From Burkholderia sp. BCC1644 (GTDB lineage: Bacteria > Pseudomonadota > Gammaproteobacteria > Burkholderiales > Burkholderiaceae), in contig NZ_CADFEI010000003.1 of NCBI RefSeq assembly GCF_902833225.1, positions 62,001-126,000 on the forward strand: 64,000 nucleotides of DNA, written 5' to 3'. This document shows, in pieces, positions 59,502-64,000 of the stretch. Position 1 is the stretch's first letter. Each line of letters opens with the position of its first letter. The notes below the pieces were generated by a model, which saw nothing but the letters and a program-made list of their open reading frames with translations, had not been told where the DNA came from and searched no databases. The position numbers and the translations under genes are program-made.

Positions 59502-60770
59502 ATGCAGCATCGCTTCATCGATACCGTCCTGATCGTCGACGGCGCGTCGACAGCCGCCTACCTGGCGCCCGCGTTTCGTGCGTACGGCATCCGGTGCGTA
59601 CACGTGATCAGCGATCCCGATCTGCCGGAAATCTACCGGAACCAGTTCGTGCCATCCGACTACATCCGCCAGGTCCAGCATCGCGGCGACATCGACGCGA
59701 CGCTCGCGCAATTGGGCGACCTGCGGATCGGCGCGGTGCTGCACGGCCTCGACGCGGCGCTCGAGCTGGCCGACACGCTGGCCGAGCGGCTCGACGTGCC
59801 TTGTCGCAACCCGCTCGCGACCTCGGCCGCGCGGCGCGACAAGTTCGCGATGAACGAACGCATCCGCCAGGCCGGCCTGCGCGCACCGGTGCACTTCCAC
59901 AGCACGTCGGTCGACGAAGCGCTCGAATGGGCACGAGCACAGGGCACCCTGCCGCTCGTCGTGAAGCCGGCGCGCAGCGCAGGGGTCGCCGGCGTGAAGA
60001 TCTGCCGGACGCTCGCGCAGGTCGAGGACGCCGCGCGCGACGTGCTGGCCACCCGTTCGCTGTACAACCAGCCGAACGACGACATCGTGATCCAGAGCTA
60101 TTCCGAGGGACAGGAATACATCGTCGACTCGGTGTCGTTCGAGGGCCGCCATCGCGTGGTCAGCCTGTGGGAAGTGCATCGCGACCGCACGCACGCGCCG
60201 CGGCTCGACAAGATGCTGGTGCTCAATCACGCGGATCCGCGCTACACGCCGCTGCTCGACTACGCGGCCGACGTGCTCGACGCGCTCGACGTGCGCTTCG
60301 GGCCGACGCATCTCGAGCTGTTCGATACGGCCGACGGCCCGACGATCGTCGAGCTGAACGCGCGGCTTCACGGCAGTCTCGACCCGCGGCTGACGAGCGC
60401 GGTCAGCGGCGAGAATCACGTGTCGGCCGCCGTCGAAGCCGTGCTGCATCCGGAGCGCCTGTTCGGCGAAACCGCCGCGCCGACGGATTTCCGCGGCTAC
60501 TGCGGGCACGTGCTGCTGCTGTCGTCGCGTAACGGCGTGCTGCGGCAGGACTTCACGTGGCAGGCGATCCAGGCGCTGCCGTCGTTCGTCGGCCTCAAGC
60601 AATGGATCAAGGTGGGCGATACGCTGCGCGTGACCACCGACCTGCAGACGGCGCTCGGCACCGTCGGCCTCTACAGCCCGACGTTCGAGCGGCTGCTCGA
60701 GGATTGCCGGCGCATCCGCGAGATCGAGGCCGATTTCTTCGCGGACGAACGCGCGGTCGCGCCGGCCTAG
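59502..60770 (+). CDS. ATP-grasp ligase 1
   Basis: A 422-residue protein. An N-terminal Rossmann-like part (IDTVLIVDGASTAAYLAPAF) precedes an ATP-grasp core with LPLVVKPARSAGVAG and the metal-binding FGPTHLELFDTADGPTIVELNARL. This pattern fits L-amino-acid ligases and related carboxylate-amine ligases. It would join a carboxylate to an amine (peptide or amide bond) with ATP. It overlaps the end of the convergent LysR gene: the two stops share the CTAG at 60767-60770. Confidence 0.87.
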   Translation: MQHRFIDTVLIVDGASTAAYLAPAFRAYGIRCVHVISDPDLPEIYRNQFVPSDYIRQVQHRGDIDATLAQLGDLRIGAVLHGLDAALELADTLAERLDVPCRNPLATSAARRDKFAMNERIRQAGLRAPVHFHSTSVDEALEWARAQGTLPLVVKPARSAGVAGVKICRTLAQVEDAARDVLATRSLYNQPNDDIVIQSYSEGQEYIVDSVSFEGRHRVVSLWEVHRDRTHAPRLDKMLVLNHADPRYTPLLDYAADVLDALDVRFGPTHLELFDTADGPTIVELNARLHGSLDPRLTSAVSGENHVSAAVEAVLHPERLFGETAAPTDFRGYCGHVLLLSSRNGVLRQDFTWQAIQALPSFVGLKQWIKVGDTLRVTTDLQTALGTVGLYSPTFERLLEDCRRIREIEADFFADERAVAPA

Positions 60771-61642
60771 CGCGCGAGCAGCGCGCCCGCCTGCCGGCCG
60801 AGCACGGCGCGCAACGCATCGAGTTCGGGCAGCGCGGGCGCTTCGTCGGGTGTGACGAGGTAGGTCGTCACGCTGTCGAGATCGTCGAATGCATGCGCGC
60901 GCAGTTCCTTGCGCGCAACGTGCTCGGTCGTGATCCGTTTCGGCAGGATCGCGACGCCCATTCCGGCCGCCACGCAGCCGAGGATCGCGCCGAACGTGCC
61001 GAACGACGACACCGATTCGATCGCGACGCCGCGTGCCTTCAGCCAGTGCTCCGCGACCGCGCGGTACGGGCAGCCGTCGTGAAACGCGAGCAGCCGCACC
61101 GTGTTGTCGGCCAGCAGTTGCCGGCGCGTGACCGTGGCCGCGCTGACCAGCACCATGTCCTCGGCGAACGCGGGCTCGTAACGCAACCCGGGCCGGACGA
61201 CCGCGCGCGCGGTGAGCGCGGCATCGATCCGGCCGCGCAGCAGCGCGTCGGCCAGGTCCGGCTCGCTGCCGATCTGCACGGCGAGACCGAGCGCCGGCTC
61301 GCGCTCCTTCAACGCGGCGGCCAGCGCCGGCAGCCGCGTGGCCGCCGTGCTTTCCATCGAACCGAGCCGGAAGCTGCGCGCAACCGGCGTCTCGCGCACC
61401 ACCTGCGTCGCTTCGTCGACGAGGCGCAGGATGCGGTCGCAATACGGAATCAGCCGGCGCCCCGCATCGTTCAGCACCAGCCGCTTGCCGTGCCGGTCGA
61501 ACAGCGGCGCGTCGAGCGACTCCTCGAGCTGGCGCAGCCGCGCGGTGACGTTCGATTGCGTGCAGCCGAGCCGATCGGCCGCGCGCAACGCGCTGCCTTC
61601 CTGCACGACGGCGCGAAAGGTTTCGAGCAGAGGAATGTTCAT
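60767..61642 (-). CDS. LysR-family regulator in the ATP-grasp cluster
   Basis: A 291-residue LysR protein with the HTH LLETFRAVVQEGSALRAADRLGCTQSNVTARLRQLEESL and a substrate-binding domain. It is similar in type to arginine-exporter (ArgP-like) or GltR regulators only at the family level. Divergent from the BASS-type transporter gene and convergent with ATP-grasp ligase 1, it probably controls one or both halves of the cluster. Confidence 0.9.
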   Translation of the reverse strand: MNIPLLETFRAVVQEGSALRAADRLGCTQSNVTARLRQLEESLDAPLFDRHGKRLVLNDAGRRLIPYCDRILRLVDEATQVVRETPVARSFRLGSMESTAATRLPALAAALKEREPALGLAVQIGSEPDLADALLRGRIDAALTARAVVRPGLRYEPAFAEDMVLVSAATVTRRQLLADNTVRLLAFHDGCPYRAVAEHWLKARGVAIESVSSFGTFGAILGCVAAGMGVAILPKRITTEHVARKELRAHAFDDLDSVTTYLVTPDEAPALPELDALRAVLGRQAGALLAR

Positions 61643-61681
61643 ATCACTTTCTCTTGTTACCGATTCAGTTTATATCATTTT
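61641..61681. promoter_or_regulatory. Direct repeats in the LysR/BASS divergent region
   Basis: ATATCACTTT (61641-61650) and ATATCATTTT (61672-61681) are 31 bp apart, three helical turns, in an AT-rich part of the 165-bp gap between the divergent genes. A regulator-binding pair is possible. Confidence 0.3.
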
Positions 61682-61807
61682 ACTTCGCTCATCATCCGGA
61701 TTAGCCTAGCGGGTATTCGATGCCGGCCGCCTCTTCCCAGGAATCCGCATGCCATCCGCCGTCTGTTCCGGCTTCACCTCCGTTCGCCGCCGGCCCGAGG
61801 TTCGCCC

Positions 61808-62752
61808 GTGCGCGCACTGATCGCCGCGACCGTGCGGCGCGGGCCGACCGTGCTCGCGGGCGGCGTCGTCCTCGGGCTGCTGGTGCCGCCACTCGCGGAC
61901 CTCGCGCGGCCGCTGATGCCCGTCACCGTGTTCCTGTTCGTGCTCGGCACGCTGCTGCGCGTCGAACCCAGCGCCGTGCGCGCGGTCGCGCGCCGGCCGG
62001 CCGTGTCGTTGCTGCTGCCCGCCGTGACGATGATCGCGTGCCCGGTCGCGCTCGGCATCGCCGCGCGCCTCGCCGGCATGCCGTACGACTGGGTCGTCGC
62101 ACTGGTGATCGCGTACTGCGCGCCGCCGTCGAGCGGCACGTCGACGATTGCACGAATGCTGTCGCTCGACGCGAGTGTCGCGCTCGTCGCGACGCTCGCG
62201 TCGATGGTGTTCGTGCCGCTCACCGCGCCGCTGCTGACGGCGTGGTTCAGCCACGATGCCGCCGTGTCGATCTCGCCGTTGAGTCTCGCGTTGCGGCTGG
62301 CACTGCTGATCGGCAGCGCCGAAGGTGTCGCGCTGCTCGTGCGGCGGTTTGCCGGTTCGCGGCTCGACCGCTATGCGACGCCGATCGACGCGATCGTCGT
62401 CGTCGCGCTGCTGGTGTTCGCGCTCGGCACGATGGCCGGCATGCAGCAATCGATCATCGACGCGCCGCATCGTGCATTGACCGCGATCGCACTCGCGTTC
62501 GCCGTGAATGCCGGCTTCCAGATCCTCGCTTACGGGCTGACGCCCGGCGACGTCCGCACGCGGCTCAATGTGGCGCTGATCGTCGCCAATCGCAACGTCG
62601 GCCTGATGTGGGCCGCGCTCGGGCTGGCCGCGACGCCGACCATGGCGCTCGTGTTCACGTGCGCGCAGTTGCCGATCTATACGCTGCCGCGCGTCATCCA
62701 GCACCTGCTGCCGCGCCTCGAAGCGCAACGCCTGCGCCGGCGCGCGCGCTAG
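61808..62752 (+). CDS. BASS-type (bile acid:sodium symporter-like) transporter
   Basis: A 314-residue membrane protein with about ten helices. APPSSGTSTIARMLSLDASVALVATLASM and a second-half NRNVGLMWAALGL segment resemble the SBF/BASS fold. Start is GTG at 61808 with CGAGG 7 nt upstream. Transport direction and substrate are unknown; in this setting it may import or export an amino-acid-like precursor or product. Confidence 0.75.
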   Translation: MRALIAATVRRGPTVLAGGVVLGLLVPPLADLARPLMPVTVFLFVLGTLLRVEPSAVRAVARRPAVSLLLPAVTMIACPVALGIAARLAGMPYDWVVALVIAYCAPPSSGTSTIARMLSLDASVALVATLASMVFVPLTAPLLTAWFSHDAAVSISPLSLALRLALLIGSAEGVALLVRRFAGSRLDRYATPIDAIVVVALLVFALGTMAGMQQSIIDAPHRALTAIALAFAVNAGFQILAYGLTPGDVRTRLNVALIVANRNVGLMWAALGLAATPTMALVFTCAQLPIYTLPRVIQHLLPRLEAQRLRRRAR

Positions 62753-62784
62753 CCCCCTCCTCCGTTCCCGATCAAGGATCCGAC

Positions 62785-64000
62785 ATGAAGCGACTCATCG
62801 TGATCGGCGCGCGCGCCACCGGCAGCAGCGTCGCGCTGGTGCGCGCCGCATTGACACGCCAGTTGGCCGTGACCGTCATCACCGCGCCCGGCCATCGTCT
62901 CGACGGCGTATTTCCCGATGCGGTCGAGACGGTGAACCTCGAGCCCGACGCCGGCCAGCTCGCCGGCTGGCTGCGCACGCGATTTCCGGACGAACTCGAC
63001 ACGCTGCGCGTGACGACCGCGCACGACACCTACGCGCGCACCGCCGCGTGGGTCGCCGACGCGCTCGGCCTGCCCGGCCCCGATGCGCGGCACGTCTCGC
63101 ACGCCGTGTCGAAATCGAACCAGAAGGCGTTGCTCGCCGCGCACGGCATCCCGGCCGCGCAGTTCGTCACGGGCACGCTGGCCGCGCCGGCGGCGCTCGT
63201 GGCCGCGGCCGCCCCGCTGCGTTTTCCGGTTGTCGTCAAGCCGTCGGAAGGATCGGCGAGCGACGGCGTGCGGCGCTGCGAGGACATCGCCGGCGTGCGA
63301 GTGCAACTCGATGCGCTTGCCGCCGCGCAAACCGATGCGCAGGCGCTCGCGACCGAACGGATCGTCATCGAGGAATTCCTGAGCGGCAGCGAATACTGCG
63401 TCGAGTATTTCGACGGCCGCTATGTCGGCGCGCTGCGCAAGCTGAAGCGGCATGGCGCCGGTTTTCTCGAACGCGGCTATACGTCCGAACTCGATCTCGA
63501 TGCCGACACGCTGCGCGCGCTGATCGAGGTCGGCACGCGCGCGACCGCGGCGGCCGGGCTCACGTGGGGGCCCGTGCACCTCGACTGCATCGTGCACGAC
63601 GGCGTGCCGCACGTCATCGAACTGAATCCGCGCATCGCGGGCAGTTTCATCTGTGACATCGTGCGCGACGGGTATGGTTTCAATGTCGTCGAAGCGTTGC
63701 TCGACAAACTCGACGGGCGGGCGGTGGCGATCCCCGAGCTGTTCGAGCCGCACGCGTATGCGCGCGCCGAATTCCTGCTCGACAGTGATCCGCGCGCGTG
63801 GCGCTTCGCGCAGGCCGGCGAGATTAATGACGGCGCGGTCACGCTCAGTTACGGACCGCAGGTGCTGCCCGATCGAGAAAGGCGGGCGTTTCTTTATGTA
63901 CGGGTTGCGTTGACGGCGGTGCACGGTTTGGCGGAACACGCGGGATTGTCGGCCGGACACATCGGTGCCGTGCGGTCGACGCTGGGTGCGGCGCCTTCTC
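62785..64000 (+). CDS. ATP-grasp ligase 2 (runs off the window)
   Basis: A protein of at least 405 residues, open at the right edge. An N-terminal Rossmann-like segment (KRLIVIGARATGSSVALVRAAL) leads to an ATP-grasp core with RFPVVVKPSEGSASDGV, IVIEEFLSGSEYCVEYF and HLDCIVHDGVPHVIELNPRIAGS. It is distinct from ligase 1 (their motifs align but the sequences are far apart). GGATC lies 6 nt before the ATG, a weak ribosome site, and the gene follows the BASS-type transporter by 32 bp. Together they give two ligations in the same cluster. Confidence 0.88.
   Translation, partial: MKRLIVIGARATGSSVALVRAALTRQLAVTVITAPGHRLDGVFPDAVETVNLEPDAGQLAGWLRTRFPDELDTLRVTTAHDTYARTAAWVADALGLPGPDARHVSHAVSKSNQKALLAAHGIPAAQFVTGTLAAPAALVAAAAPLRFPVVVKPSEGSASDGVRRCEDIAGVRVQLDALAAAQTDAQALATERIVIEEFLSGSEYCVEYFDGRYVGALRKLKRHGAGFLERGYTSELDLDADTLRALIEVGTRATAAAGLTWGPVHLDCIVHDGVPHVIELNPRIAGSFICDIVRDGYGFNVVEALLDKLDGRAVAIPELFEPHAYARAEFLLDSDPRAWRFAQAGEINDGAVTLSYGPQVLPDRERRAFLYVRVALTAVHGLAEHAGLSAGHIGAVRSTLGAAPS

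Noticed and set aside
1-64000. tRNA, rRNA, insertion sequences, prophage or integrative-element ends
   Set aside because: No cloverleaf-like segment, transposase, integrase or terminal repeat was recognised by eye; a dedicated scan could still reveal small RNAs.

Overview
The window is GC-rich, densely coded DNA of a beta-proteobacterium and looks like Burkholderia, probably the Burkholderia cepacia complex. The strongest evidence is an aidA gene (53938) followed directly by a gene fusing an AidA-like domain to a LecB/PA-IIL-type lectin domain (54507), a pairing I know only from Burkholderia. A complete tad/flp locus, a YadA-type adhesin and many catabolic and transport operons, with no housekeeping genes, suggest a secondary replicon. 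No rRNA, tRNA, CRISPR array, insertion sequence or phage was seen.

Layout. 1-1964: end of an aliphatic-sulfonate/nitrate/taurine-type ABC transporter. 1952-13032: an aromatic or acyl-CoA catabolic regulon: enoyl-CoA hydratase and acyl-CoA synthetase (-), porin (-), then hemerythrin, flavin/[2Fe-2S] reductase, two Rieske oxygenase alpha subunits, SDR and alpha/beta hydrolase (+), closed by a MarR-type regulator. A 14-bp palindrome, TCTTCCAYGGAAGA, sits in three promoter regions of this block. 13105-15086: P-loop kinase, VOC protein and methyltransferase. 15333-18926: trimeric autotransporter adhesin. 20068-24454: REC-AraC regulator, TonB receptor and an alginate-lyase-like protein. 24565-32788: an operon of MmgE/PrpD protein, two CE4 deacetylase-like proteins, amino-acid ABC transporter and argininosuccinate-lyase-like enzyme, with a divergent LysR regulator. 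32813-35097: GNAT, AraC remnant and serine hydrolase.

35533-48506 (-): a complete Tad pilus locus with three Flp pilins, prepilin peptidase, an extra AAA ATPase, CpaB, secretin, lipoprotein, TadG/E/F-like pseudopilins, TadZ/CpaE, TadA/CpaF, TadB and TadC. Diverging from it, 49555-53635 encodes a Gtr-like glycosylation cassette (two GT87-like membrane proteins, a GtrB-type GT2 and GtrA). 53938-55397 is aidA plus the AidA-lectin fusion, with a lux-box-like palindrome upstream.

55417-64000: an apparent small-molecule biosynthesis or modification cluster: an orphan solute-binding protein and a clavaminate-synthase-like Fe(II)/2-oxoglutarate oxygenase on one strand, and an MFS exporter, two ATP-grasp ligases and a BASS-type transporter on the other, with a LysR regulator between. 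The second ATP-grasp gene runs off the window. This is the best candidate for an undescribed system. The inferred N-substituted-aspartate pathway at 24565-32788 and the hemerythrin-headed Rieske operon are next.
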